Counted from the first letter of the stretch, positions 41,988-50,043 are shown. The stretch: 64,000 nucleotides of DNA from Lachnospiraceae bacterium (GCA_949383255.1 CASJPF010000020.1:1-64000), one strand, 5' to 3'. The notes: generated by a model not told the origin, from the sequence alone. Program-made: numbers and translations.

Positions 41988-42106
41988 ATTATATACTTGC
42001 GCAAGTATATTTTCAACCCGGAATAGCGCACAAAAATACTTATGCAAGTATATAAATAAGTTGTGCAGATTGTATACTTGCATAAGTATAAAAAGTATGA
42101 TACAAT
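41988..42106. promoter_or_regulatory. Divergent promoters with three palindromic operators
   Basis: Operators at 41993-42008 (within a perfect 20-bp palindrome), 42036-42051 and 42074-42089, same motif as at 7473-7569. Leftward promoter: -10 at 41988-41993 and -35 TTGAAA at 42011-42016 (17 bp apart, operator between). Rightward promoter for the RHH gene: TTGCAT (42078-42083) and TACAAT (42101-42106), 17 bp apart, operator over the -35. Confidence 0.85.
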
Positions 42107-42155
42107 CCCTATAAGGCATTTGTTGACATTATCAGATGATACAGGAGGTGGAAGA

Positions 42156-42350
42156 ATGGCGAATACAGAGGACAACAGGGCAAGCCGTACAAAAAGCAAA
42201 AATAAGTACAATGCGAAAGCCTATGACAGATTTTCGGTCGTTGTGCCAAAAGGGGAAATGCAGGAAATAGACAGGGCAGCGAAAGAACAGGGATATAAAA
42301 GCCGTAATGAATTTGTAATTGCAGCAATCAACGAGAAAAGGGGTGTATAG
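42156..42350 (+). CDS. Ribbon-helix-helix DNA-binding protein, likely repressor
   Basis: A 64-aa basic protein. NAKAYDRFSVVVPKGEMQEI followed by DRAAKEQGYKSRNEFVIAAI has the Arc/MetJ ribbon-helix-helix shape: a beta strand (DRFSVVV), then two helices with SRNEFVxxAI. CAGGAGGTGGAAGA precedes the ATG. Its own promoter lies among three ATACTT-N4-AAGTAT operators, so it is the best candidate for the protein that binds all seven copies, here and at 7473 and 42576. Confidence 0.75.
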   Translation: MANTEDNRASRTKSKNKYNAKAYDRFSVVVPKGEMQEIDRAAKEQGYKSRNEFVIAAINEKRGV

Positions 42351-42352
42351 AA

Positions 42353-42505
42353 ATGCTTGAATTGGCAAGGGGGATATATGATTTTCTGCTAATGTTGAGA
42401 ATCAAAATTAAAATCATGCCGGAAGCTGAATTTAATTCTTTGCTACTGGATAACTCACTAAGCACGGAACAAAGGATATATCTGCTTTATTTTAGGTATT
42501 GTTAA
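42353..42505 (+). CDS. 50-aa protein after the RHH gene, unknown
   Basis: A short reading frame beginning MLELARGIYDFLLMLRIKIK and ending YFRYC, 2 nt after the RHH stop, with AAAAGGGGTG upstream. It is hydrophobic at the start and ends with a helical LSTEQRIYLLYF. Probably co-transcribed with the RHH gene. Function unknown; it may not be expressed. Confidence 0.4.
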   Translation: MLELARGIYDFLLMLRIKIKIMPEAEFNSLLLDNSLSTEQRIYLLYFRYC

Positions 42506-42567
42506 AAACGGAGTTGACATGTAAGAAATATCGTACAATAATAATTTCAAAAAGTGTCGAAAAACTA

Positions 42568-42596
42568 TTGACAATATACTTATGCAAGTATATAAT
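42568..42596 (+). promoter_or_regulatory. Consensus promoter with central operator
   Basis: TTGACA (42568-42573) and TATAAT (42591-42596), 17 bp apart, with an ATACTT-N4-AAGTAT operator (42576-42591) filling the spacer. It drives the exported protein with the G11 tract and is the strongest promoter seen in the prophage. Confidence 0.88.
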
Positions 42597-42630
42597 ACAA
42601 TCAGAACGGCAGAAATAGACAAAATAAATA

Positions 42631-42647
42631 AAGACCGATTCGGACAC
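42631..42647 (+). repeat. Dispersed 17-bp palindrome, copy 7 (non-coding)
   Basis: AAGACCGATTCGGACAC; exact 15-bp core, in the leader between promoter and ribosome site of the exported protein gene, about 35 bp after the -10. Confidence 0.85.
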
Positions 42648-42670
42648 AAAACCAAAGGAGGCAAATTGCT

Positions 42671-43306
42671 ATGAAGAAAAAGTATCTTATCATTGGTGCG
42701 GTCGTTGTGGTGCTTTTGGGGTATGGCTTATTGGCAAACAGCAGCAAGGACGATTCACAGGAAACAGGAAAGGCAACGGAACAGGTGGCACAGAACACCG
42801 AAAACGAACAAAAGTTCGGGGGGGGGGGTACTGCTAATTTAGCAACCCCGGAAACGGAAGAAAAAGACAAAGAAACAGAACAGGCGGGAACGGAAAAACA
42901 GACCGAGGAAACAGTAGAACACAGGACAGGGGATAATATAGTAGGCATAAGCGATAAAGACATGACCGAAGTATATTCGACAAAATACGATTCTGTCAGA
43001 AATGACGTTACCGAAAAATGGAAATGCTTGGTTATTGCGGAAAACAATTTTGACATTACGGAATATGCCTTATCATGCTATAAAAATTACTTTGATTCTG
43101 ATGAAACTATTTTAGCGGTTATCAACCTCACGACAAAGACCAGTGCGAGCATTAGCAAGGTTGCCGGGAATCTGTATGTATCACAATATGAGTATGTGGA
43201 CGGAGAAGAGCATGACGCAAAGATAATGTTTAGCGGTACGCACTTGCTTGATTATATTGTATACATAGATAACGGGGATATAGAAAAAGTGACCGAAGAG
43301 GACTAA
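42671..43306 (+). CDS. Exported accessory protein with G11 tract
   Basis: A 211-aa protein. Lys-rich start plus hydrophobic segment (KYLIIGAVVVVLLGYGLLAN, residues 4-23) is a signal anchor without a lipobox cysteine; then a Thr/Glu/Gln-rich linker and a folded domain from about residue 95 (KWKCLVIAENNFDITEYALS). Residues 50-53 are glycines encoded by eleven G in a row. One G more or less gives an early stop within seven codons, so the protein may switch on and off. AAAGGAGGCAAATTGCT precedes the ATG. Probably a lysogenic-conversion (moron) gene. Confidence 0.75.
   Translation: MKKKYLIIGAVVVVLLGYGLLANSSKDDSQETGKATEQVAQNTENEQKFGGGGTANLATPETEEKDKETEQAGTEKQTEETVEHRTGDNIVGISDKDMTEVYSTKYDSVRNDVTEKWKCLVIAENNFDITEYALSCYKNYFDSDETILAVINLTTKTSASISKVAGNLYVSQYEYVDGEEHDAKIMFSGTHLLDYIVYIDNGDIEKVTEED
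42818..42828 (+). repeat. G11 homopolymer, slippage tract
   Basis: Eleven consecutive G in the exported protein gene. With ten G the frame reads VLLI then stops; with twelve it reads YC then stops. Confidence 0.85.
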
Positions 43307-43320
43307 AAGAAGCAAGGCAG

Positions 43321-43354
43321 GGCAGCAGGGCATAAAAACCTTGCTGCCTTTTTG
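43321..43354 (+). terminator. Terminator after exported protein gene
   Basis: GGCAGCA..GG pairs with CC..TGCTGCC and is followed by TTTTT. It separates the accessory gene from the transposase. Confidence 0.82.
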
Positions 43355-43369
43355 TTTGGAGGTGCGACT

Positions 43370-44407
43370 ATGAGGAAATTTAAACAAATGACACATAATG
43401 ACAGGATAAAAATGGAGGCTTTATTAAATGCCGGACATTCAAAGGCAGAAGTGGCAGAGCAATTACATTTTCACAGAAGCAACATATACAGGGAATACGA
43501 CAAGGGGAAGTATATACATAGAAATTCGGATTATACGGAAGAGGAACGGTATAGCAGCGATTTAGGGCAGAAAGCACATGATTACGCACAGGAGGGAAAG
43601 GGCCGTGCATTAAAGATAGGAAACGACAGGGAATTAGCAGAGTACATAGAAAGTAAAATAGTAGATGATAAATTTAGCCCGGAGGCAGCACTGGCAGAGG
43701 TTGAGAGGTCGGGCATTGAGTTTAAGACAACAATCAGCGTAAGGACGCTTTACAGATACATAGACAACGGCATATTTTTAAAGCTGACAAACAAGGATTT
43801 ACCTATTAAAAGCAAAAAGAAAAAACATAATAAGAAAGTAAAGGTACAGAAAAGGGCAAGTGCAGGGGAAAGTATCGAAAATAGACCAGAAGAGGTAGAG
43901 AGCCGGGAAATATTCGGACATTGGGAAATGGATACAGTAAAGGGGCAGCGTGGAGTCACAAAGTCCTGTATGCTTGTACTGACAGAGAGAAAGACCCGTG
44001 ATGAAATTGTTGTTAAGCTGAAAGACCAAACAGCAGCATCCGTTGTGGAAGCACTAGACAGACTGGAGAGAAAATGGGGCGATATGTTTTATAGTGTATT
44101 CAGAAGCATAACCGTAGATAATGGGGTAGAATTTGCAGACTATGAGGGTATGGAAAAATCTGTATTGAAAGAGGGAAAACGTACATTTGTATTTTACTGT
44201 CACCCGTACAGCAGTTGGGAACGTGGCACAAATGAAAATAATAACAGGCTTATCCGTAGGCATATACCAAAAGGGGTAGATTTTGACGATAGGACAGATG
44301 AAGAGATAGCATTTATTGAAGAATGGATAAACAATTATCCGAGGGGGATTTTTGAATACAAGACATCAGCAGAGTTGTTTGAAGAGGAAATACAGAAATT
44401 GGCATAA
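43370..44407 (+). CDS. IS30-family DDE transposase
   Basis: A 345-aa IS30-type transposase. N-terminal helix-turn-helix (IKMEALLNAGHSKAEVAEQL), then the DDE domain: HWEMDTVKG (first Asp), SITVDNGVEF (second Asp), and PYSSWERGTNENNNRLIRRH (Glu in the E of GTNENNN). GGAGGTGCGACT precedes the ATG. No inverted repeats of an insertion sequence could be found right at both sides of the gene, and it is the last gene before the host rpmE, so it may be the prophage's own recombinase rather than an IS. Codon style matches the prophage. Confidence 0.85.
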   Translation: MRKFKQMTHNDRIKMEALLNAGHSKAEVAEQLHFHRSNIYREYDKGKYIHRNSDYTEEERYSSDLGQKAHDYAQEGKGRALKIGNDRELAEYIESKIVDDKFSPEAALAEVERSGIEFKTTISVRTLYRYIDNGIFLKLTNKDLPIKSKKKKHNKKVKVQKRASAGESIENRPEEVESREIFGHWEMDTVKGQRGVTKSCMLVLTERKTRDEIVVKLKDQTAASVVEALDRLERKWGDMFYSVFRSITVDNGVEFADYEGMEKSVLKEGKRTFVFYCHPYSSWERGTNENNNRLIRRHIPKGVDFDDRTDEEIAFIEEWINNYPRGIFEYKTSAELFEEEIQKLA

Positions 44408-44423
44408 ATTTTTTTTAAAAAAG

Positions 44424-44505
44424 TTGTCGCAAAACTATTGACAAAATATACTAAAAACAATAAATGAAAAAAATGCTTGCGCTTCCTGAAAAGCTGTGAT
44501 ATACT
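44424..44505 (+). promoter_or_regulatory. Promoters upstream of rpmE
   Basis: TTGCGC (44477-44482) and TATACT (44500-44505), 17 bp apart, fit a sigma-A promoter for rpmE. An additional candidate, TTGTCG (44424-44429) and TATACT (44447-44452), 17 bp apart, lies upstream and resembles DNA at 42549-42580. Confidence 0.6.
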
Positions 44506-44567
44506 AAAAAAGCTGTTTGATGAGACAAGTATACGAAAAAATGATTTTATATAGAGAGGTGAAAACA

Positions 44568-44774
44568 ATGAGAGAAGGAATCCATCCAAACTACTATCAG
44601 GCAACTGTTACCTGTAACTGTGGAAACACGTTTGTGACAGGATCGACAAAACCTGAGATCCACGTGGAAGTTTGTTCAAAATGCCATTCATTCTACACAG
44701 GACAGCAGAAGACTGCAGCAGCTCGTGGACGTATTGATAAGTTCAATAAGAAGTACGGCGTAGAAAGCAAATAA
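44568..44774 (+). CDS. rpmE: 50S ribosomal protein L31
   Basis: A 68-aa protein starting [20 protein letters not shown]. It has the zinc-binding C..C and CSKC cysteines (C+ form of L31), and ends with FTG-like [20 protein letters not shown] and YGVESK. AGAGAGGTGAAAACA before the ATG supports this start over an upstream one. L31 is a component of the large ribosomal subunit. First host gene after the prophage; terminator follows. Confidence 0.97.
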   Translation: MREGIHPNYYQATVTCNCGNTFVTGSTKPEIHVEVCSKCHSFYTGQQKTAAARGRIDKFNKKYGVESK

Positions 44775-44783
44775 GTAGCAGAA

Positions 44784-44818
44784 AAAGGTTGAGGTAAAGA
44801 ATATCTCAACCTTTCTTA
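44784..44818 (+). terminator. Terminator after rpmE
   Basis: AAAGGTTGAG pairs with CTCAACCTTT (44805-44814), followed by CTTATT. Confidence 0.82.
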
Positions 44819-44876
44819 TTATGCCACATGGGCACTCTAAGAAGTAAAGGACACGTAGCGAATAGAGGAGAAAGAT

Positions 44877-45836
44877 ATGGCAAAGAAGAGACAAACACAA
44901 TATTCTGGTATAGGCGGACAGGCTGTTCTTGAGGGTGTAATGATGAAAAATAAGTCAAAATACGCTGTGGCAGTGCGCAAGCCAGATGGAGATATTGATG
45001 TACAAGTCGAAGAATACAAAGGAATTTGTGGGGAAAAGACTTTTGCAAAACTTCCACTGATACGTGGGGTTTTTGCATTTATAGATTCTCTGATTCTTGG
45101 AATGAGGGTGACAATGCATTCAGCATCTTTTTATGAGGAAGATGAACAGGAGATGACAAAAAAAGCTTCAGAAAGCAAATCAGATGATATTATGATGGGA
45201 ATAACAGTGGTTTTTGCAGTTGTTCTTGCAGTTGCGCTTTTTATGCTGCTACCGTTTTGGGTCTCCAATTTGTTGGGAAAGTATATTCGCAATGCAAGTC
45301 TCATTGCGATATTGGAAGGATTTTTCCGCATTGTAATTTTTGTGGGATATATTGTTGCGATATCATTGATGAAAGATATTCGGCGTTTGTACATGTATCA
45401 TGGTGCAGAACATAAATGTATTAACTGTATTGAGCGGGGAAGACCATTGACTATCAAGAATGTTATGCGCAGTTCTCGTCAGCATAAGCGTTGTGGAACA
45501 AGTTTTCTGTTGTTTGTTGTGCTGGTCAGTGTCATTGTGTTCTTTTTTATCCGAGTGGATAATATGGCTTTAAAGCTTGTTTTGAGAGTATTGTTAGTTC
45601 CAGTGATTGCGGGAATCTCCTATGAAATTATCAGGCTTGCGGGAAGGAGCGACAACATGGTAGTTCGCATGATATCGGCGCCGGGCATGTGGATGCAGCG
45701 GTTGACAACCAAGGAGCCTGATGAGGAGATGGTAAAGGTTGCTATTTCTTCTGTGGAAGCAGTGTTTGATTGGAGGGAATATTTAGTAGAGACTTTTGGG
45801 TATGAAAATGAAACTTTTGAGGATGAGAATTTATGA
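44877..45836 (+). CDS. yqhQ: DUF1385 membrane protein YqhQ
   Basis: A 319-aa protein of the YqhQ/DUF1385 family: GIGGQAVLEGVMMKNKSKYA at the start, central transmembrane helices (about residues 105-185), MYHGAEHKCINCIERG and SSRQHKRCGTSFLLFVVLVS in the middle with conserved His and Cys, and DEEMVKVAISSVEAVFDWRE at the end. Typically located before prmC and prfA in Clostridia. Function unknown. Overlaps prmC by 4 nt. GGAGAAAGAT precedes the ATG. Confidence 0.92.
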   Translation: MAKKRQTQYSGIGGQAVLEGVMMKNKSKYAVAVRKPDGDIDVQVEEYKGICGEKTFAKLPLIRGVFAFIDSLILGMRVTMHSASFYEEDEQEMTKKASESKSDDIMMGITVVFAVVLAVALFMLLPFWVSNLLGKYIRNASLIAILEGFFRIVIFVGYIVAISLMKDIRRLYMYHGAEHKCINCIERGRPLTIKNVMRSSRQHKRCGTSFLLFVVLVSVIVFFFIRVDNMALKLVLRVLLVPVIAGISYEIIRLAGRSDNMVVRMISAPGMWMQRLTTKEPDEEMVKVAISSVEAVFDWREYLVETFGYENETFEDENL

Positions 45837-46693
45837 CCTACAGAGAGTTTTACGAGTATGGCAAACAAAAGCTGGTGGCGGCAGGCATTGAGGAGGCAGC
45901 ATTGGATGCACGACTTTTGTTGGAATATATTTGTCGTACAGACCGAAATGAGTTAATCATACATGCTGATCGTGAGCGAAGCAGTATAGAAGAACAATTT
46001 TATAAGACTGTGATAGAAAAAAGAGCCTCTCATATACCATTGCAGCATATTACGGGAGAACAGGAGTTTATGGGACTTTCCTTTCAGGTAAATGCACATG
46101 TGTTGATACCAAGACAGGATACAGAGATTCTTGTGGAGGAGGCAATGCGCTATCTTGGTGATGGGATGCGCATTTTGGATATGTGCACAGGTTCTGGATG
46201 CATTTTGCTAAGTTTATTGAAGTATAGCAATGAGTGTGAGGGTGTTGGCATTGATATTTCACGAGAGGCATTAAAAATAGCACAAGAAAATGCACAGAGA
46301 TTGCAGCTTGATGCGGTTTTCCTTGAGGGAGATTTATTTTTACCATTAAAAAACTTTAAATCAGAGAGGACTTTGGATACTCTTTTTGATATGATTGTGT
46401 CAAATCCACCTTATATTGAGACAAGGATCATTGATACATTGATGCCAGAGGTACGTTTGCATGAGCCGCTTGGTGCGCTAGATGGCGGAGAAGATGGGTT
46501 ATATTTTTACAGAAAGATTGTTGCAAAGGCGCCTAAATATATGCGAAAAGGTGCATATCTTTTTTTGGAGATTGGTTGTGCGCAGGCGCAGGCAGTGACA
46601 ATACTTATGCAGGCAGCGGGATTTGTTCAGATCCAAGTTTTGAAAGATTACGCTGGATTGGACAGGGTTGTGTTTGGAATGAAACCTGTGTAA
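45833..46693 (+). CDS. prmC: Peptide chain release factor N5-glutamine methyltransferase
   Basis: A 286-aa enzyme with LIPRQDTEILVEEAMRYL, the AdoMet site MCTGSGCILLSLLKY (about residues 117-131) and the NPPY motif (SNPPYIE near residue 190). It methylates the Gln of the GGQ motif in release factors, here RF1, encoded directly downstream. Overlaps yqhQ in ATGA. Confidence 0.95.
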   Translation: MTYREFYEYGKQKLVAAGIEEAALDARLLLEYICRTDRNELIIHADRERSSIEEQFYKTVIEKRASHIPLQHITGEQEFMGLSFQVNAHVLIPRQDTEILVEEAMRYLGDGMRILDMCTGSGCILLSLLKYSNECEGVGIDISREALKIAQENAQRLQLDAVFLEGDLFLPLKNFKSERTLDTLFDMIVSNPPYIETRIIDTLMPEVRLHEPLGALDGGEDGLYFYRKIVAKAPKYMRKGAYLFLEIGCAQAQAVTILMQAAGFVQIQVLKDYAGLDRVVFGMKPV

Positions 46694-46768
46694 AATTGGA
46701 GAAACAGACAAGTCAAGATAGTCAATTATTTTTCTACGATTTTATAAAGATAGGATAGGAGGATTGAA

Positions 46769-47845
46769 ATGTTTGATAAGTTAGATGATTTGCTTCATCG
46801 ATTTGAAGAAATTTTAAACGAGCTTAACGAGCCAACAGTTACTGAAGATCAGAAGCGTTTTCGCGCGTTAATGAAGGAACAGAGTGATTTGACACCACTT
46901 GTTGAGGCGTATAAGGAATATAAGAAATGTAATGAGACAGTGGAAGATTCCTTGTCATTGTTGGAATCCGAGAGTGACGAAGAAATGAAAGAGATGCTTA
47001 AGGAGGAATTAAGCGAGGCAAAAAAACGCATTGAGGAGCTTGAGACACAGATGAAAATTCTGTTGTTGCCAAAAGATCCAAATGATGACAAGAATGTTAT
47101 TGTGGAAATTCGAGCAGGTGCAGGCGGTGATGAGGCAGCGCTTTTTGCAGCGGAGATTTATCGCATGTATGTGCATTTTGCGGAGGGCAGGCGCTGGAAA
47201 GTGGAGCTTGTGGAGTGCGAAGAAATTGGCATTGGTGGAATGAAGAGTGTTACCTTTATGGTATCGGGTCAGGGAGCCTATTCTGTTATGAAGTATGAGT
47301 CTGGTGTACATCGTGTACAGCGTGTGCCAGAAACGGAATCCGGAGGCCGTATTCATACTTCCACAATTAGTGTGGCAGTGATGCCAGAAGTAGATGATGA
47401 TATTGACATTGTAATTGAGGACAAGGATATTCGTATTGACGTGATGCGCGCGTCAGGAAATGGTGGTCAGTGCGTCAATACTACTGATTCCGCGGTGCGT
47501 TTGACACACTATCCGACAGGAATTGTGGTTTATAGTCAGACAGAGAAATCGCAGTTACAAAACAAAGCGAAAGCATTTGCACTGTTGAAAGCAAAACTGT
47601 ATGATATAGAGCAACAGCAACGCCATGATGCGGAGGCAGAAATGCGTAGAAGTCAGATTGGCACAGGCGATCGTTCAGAGAAGATTCGGACGTACAATTT
47701 CCCACAGGGGCGCGTGACAGATCATCGCATTAACCTTACAATTTACAAACTTGACAAAGTGATGAATGGAGATATTCAAGAGATTATTGACGCGTGTATC
47801 GCCGCCGACCAAGCTGCGAAATTAGCGAAAATGAATCAGAATTAA
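46769..47845 (+). CDS. prfA: Peptide chain release factor 1
   Basis: A 358-aa release factor with [20 protein letters not shown], the GGQ motif in [20 protein letters not shown] (about residue 232), and the anticodon-like PET in [20 protein letters not shown], all RF1 features (RF1 reads UAA and UAG). Normal length. AGGAGGATTGAA precedes the ATG. Terminator at 47858. Confidence 0.97.
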   Translation: MFDKLDDLLHRFEEILNELNEPTVTEDQKRFRALMKEQSDLTPLVEAYKEYKKCNETVEDSLSLLESESDEEMKEMLKEELSEAKKRIEELETQMKILLLPKDPNDDKNVIVEIRAGAGGDEAALFAAEIYRMYVHFAEGRRWKVELVECEEIGIGGMKSVTFMVSGQGAYSVMKYESGVHRVQRVPETESGGRIHTSTISVAVMPEVDDDIDIVIEDKDIRIDVMRASGNGGQCVNTTDSAVRLTHYPTGIVVYSQTEKSQLQNKAKAFALLKAKLYDIEQQQRHDAEAEMRRSQIGTGDRSEKIRTYNFPQGRVTDHRINLTIYKLDKVMNGDIQEIIDACIAADQAAKLAKMNQN

Positions 47846-47857
47846 TAGAAAAGGAGT

Positions 47858-47896
47858 GGCTTACATTGACATTAAGGGTTGGTGTAAGCCCTTTTT
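47858..47896 (+). terminator. Terminator after prfA
   Basis: GGCTTACA pairs with TGTAAGCC (47883-47890), followed by CTTTTT. Confidence 0.85.
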
Positions 47897-47993
47897 ATAT
47901 ATTTTTGTGTATTTTAAAGCTCTGCCAGTTATAGAACCTAAACATTTGATTAGAATTTATTCTAAAATAAAGCCAGATTTAGCGATAAATTTA

Positions 47994-48022
47994 TTGCTTA
48001 TTTATACTGATGGTAGTATGAT
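47994..48022 (+). promoter_or_regulatory. Promoter of STM4015-type cluster
   Basis: TTGCTT (47994-47999) and TATGAT (48017-48022), 17 bp apart, 63 bp before the first gene of the five-gene cluster. A reading frame at 47856-48044 over this region has no ribosome site and is not accepted as a gene. Confidence 0.6.
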
Positions 48023-48084
48023 AGAGCTATGTAGGAATCGTTGAAGGAACTTTAAAAGTCTACTAAAAGAAGGAGGATGTACAG

Positions 48085-48972
48085 TTGAGTTTGAATTTTG
48101 AATTATTGGAAGAGGACAACATTAAGGTTAGCAAAAATACGTACTATTATGATTATGACGATGGTAGTGCTGAAGACATGATTCAGGAGATTATGGAGAC
48201 AGCACAATTTTCAGACTTAAATGAGCTGACCATTGGCAGTTGGGGAGATCCCTGTGGAGAAAGCTGTCAGGCAATCATTGATGCTATTGTGGAAAACGCA
48301 GATAAGTTCTCGCATATTCAGAAATTGTTTATTGGAAATATGGATTATGAGGAATGTGAAGTGTCATGGATTATTCAGGGAGATTACAGTAAAATTTGGG
48401 CTGCAATGCCGCAGTTAAAAGAGTTGACTATCAAGGGCAGTATGGAGTTGGAATTAGGAGATAATATTTGTCATGAGGAGCTTACAGCATTGACAATTAT
48501 CTGCGGAGGATTACCAAAGGATGTTATAGAATCTATTCAGAAAGCAAAGTTTCCAAAACTTAAAAAATTGCTTCTTTTTATTGGAATTGATGAGTATGGT
48601 TTTGATGGAGATGCAGATACAATTAAAGAACTTTTGGAACACATGGATTTTCCAGAGCTTACATATCTTGGAATTGCCAATAGTGAGATACAGGATGAGT
48701 TGACGGAGGTTGTGCTAAACAGCAAGTTTATGGGGCAAATCAGTGTGTTGGATCTGTCGAGTGGTACATTGTCTGACAAAGGGGGTGCACTGCTTTTAGA
48801 AAAAATCCCAAATTATCCCAATATAAAAAAGCTGGATTTGCATCATAATTATTTTTCGGATGAGATGGTGAAGAAGTTGCAAGCACTTCCAATCGAGGTT
48901 GATGTTTCTGATCAGGAGGAAGTGGATATTTATAATGGTGAAGTATATATGTATCCCATATTGACAGAATGA
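48085..48972 (+). CDS. STM4015 family leucine-rich-repeat protein
   Basis: A 295-aa acidic LRR-like protein from a TTG behind AAGGAGGATGTACAG. Repeats such as FPKLKKLLLFIGIDEYGFDG, FPELTYLGIANSEIQDELTE and YPNIKKLDLHHNYFSDEMVK form a leucine-rich solenoid. Size, LRR form and the four following genes match the STM4015 family of Salmonella and many other bacteria. Its role is unknown; it may be a substrate-binding or scaffold protein for the downstream enzymes. Overlaps the next gene by 4 nt. Confidence 0.82.
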   Translation: MSLNFELLEEDNIKVSKNTYYYDYDDGSAEDMIQEIMETAQFSDLNELTIGSWGDPCGESCQAIIDAIVENADKFSHIQKLFIGNMDYEECEVSWIIQGDYSKIWAAMPQLKELTIKGSMELELGDNICHEELTALTIICGGLPKDVIESIQKAKFPKLKKLLLFIGIDEYGFDGDADTIKELLEHMDFPELTYLGIANSEIQDELTEVVLNSKFMGQISVLDLSSGTLSDKGGALLLEKIPNYPNIKKLDLHHNYFSDEMVKKLQALPIEVDVSDQEEVDIYNGEVYMYPILTE

Positions 48973-50027
48973 GACAAGTGGTAATATTGGGCAGTCCTGA
49001 TACGAAGAGAATGATTTATCTAAAAAAAGCAGCGGAACAGGAAGGGCTGCCTGTAACAATTGTAGAGTGGAAAAGCTGGGCAGAGCAGAATTGTCTTCCT
49101 AACGCAGAAGCACTTTTTGTAAAGATTGATCCACCTTTGTGGTCTAGCTGCTCTCTTGAGGAGTTAAACAGGCTGGCTGATACATATATACAACAGCTTC
49201 AAAATTTGGACCGCTTAGCGCGGACGCAGGAGATTATATTTTTAAATACACCTTCCGCAATTACCGAATTGCTGGACAAAAGAACATGCAAAGCTAAGTT
49301 GCAGCGGGCAGGTATATGTGTGACAGAAGCGATGCAAATACCAGTTAGCTCAGACACTGGAACATGCACAGTGGAATTGCTTTTTGAGGAAATGCGCAAA
49401 CAGCGGGTTCATCAGGTGTTTATTAAACCAGTAAAAGGCTCTGGCGCAGCAGGAGTATCTGCGTTGCGCTGGCAATTGCAGACAGGGCAGATGGCACTCT
49501 ATACATGTGCTTTATTGCAGGATGATTCTTCGTTTGTGAATACCAAGCGTCTGCGGCGTTTTTCTAAAACAGAGGAAATCATTCCTTTGCTCAATCGGAT
49601 TTTGGAGCTGGGCTGCATTGTGGAGCGGTGGTATACCAAGACAGAATATCAAGGTTATTCCTATGATTTGCGAGCAGTGGTGCAGGACGGGCAATTGGAT
49701 TTTTTGTTGGCAAGACTTTCAAAAGGTCCTATTACCAATCTTCATTTGAATAACCACCCTGTAGATGTTGCCACGCTGGGACTACCAAAACATACTTTTG
49801 AGGAAATAACGCAGTTGTGTAGGGAAAGTATGGCTCTCTATCCGGGGCTTCGGAGTGCAGGGATTGACATTTTATTGGAAAAAGGAAGTATGCGACCAAG
49901 GATTATAGAGATGAATGCACAGGGTGATTTAATTTATCAGGATATTTATCATGAAAATAAGATTTACCGTCGACAAGTACAGATGATGAAGGAATGGTTG
50001 CAAAAAATGAAAAGGGATTGTTCATAG
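48969..50027 (+). CDS. STM4014 family ATP-grasp protein
   Basis: A 352-aa protein with an ATP-grasp fold: QVFIKPVKGSGAAGVSALRW (ATP-binding Lys and glycine loop, about residues 150-169), GCIVERWYTKTEYQGYSYDL and the metal-binding end PRIIEMNAQGDLIYQDI (Glu and Asn near residue 315). It resembles the STM4014 family in size and context. ATP-grasp enzymes join a carboxylate to an amine or thiol; its substrate here is not known. Overlaps the LRR gene by 4 nt. Confidence 0.8.
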   Translation: MRQVVILGSPDTKRMIYLKKAAEQEGLPVTIVEWKSWAEQNCLPNAEALFVKIDPPLWSSCSLEELNRLADTYIQQLQNLDRLARTQEIIFLNTPSAITELLDKRTCKAKLQRAGICVTEAMQIPVSSDTGTCTVELLFEEMRKQRVHQVFIKPVKGSGAAGVSALRWQLQTGQMALYTCALLQDDSSFVNTKRLRRFSKTEEIIPLLNRILELGCIVERWYTKTEYQGYSYDLRAVVQDGQLDFLLARLSKGPITNLHLNNHPVDVATLGLPKHTFEEITQLCRESMALYPGLRSAGIDILLEKGSMRPRIIEMNAQGDLIYQDIYHENKIYRRQVQMMKEWLQKMKRDCS

Positions 50028-50043
50028 AAATGGAGAGTAGAAA

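Larger units (their letters stand above)
1..44407 (+). mobile_element. Prophage, contractile tail, left end outside window
   Basis: Nearly all genes here point rightward and form phage modules in a standard order: DNA metabolism, partition, late regulator, packaging, head, contractile tail, DGR, lysis, accessory genes and a transposase. Codon and spacing style (many 1-14 nt overlaps, GCAGCA-rich codons) differs from the genes after 44,568. The right boundary must lie between the transposase stop (44407) and the rpmE promoter near 44477. No integrase or attachment repeat is seen; the left end is not in the window. The head genes resemble lambda-type E/D/C families and the tail resembles PBSX/P2. 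Confidence 0.95.

Noticed and set aside
44408-44567. Attachment site repeat or tRNA at the right prophage end
   Set aside because: No tRNA and no second copy available in the window, since the left end is missing.
47856-48044. Short open frame after prfA
   Set aside because: It covers the prfA terminator and the promoter of the next cluster, has no fitting domain, and its start lies in the terminator stem.
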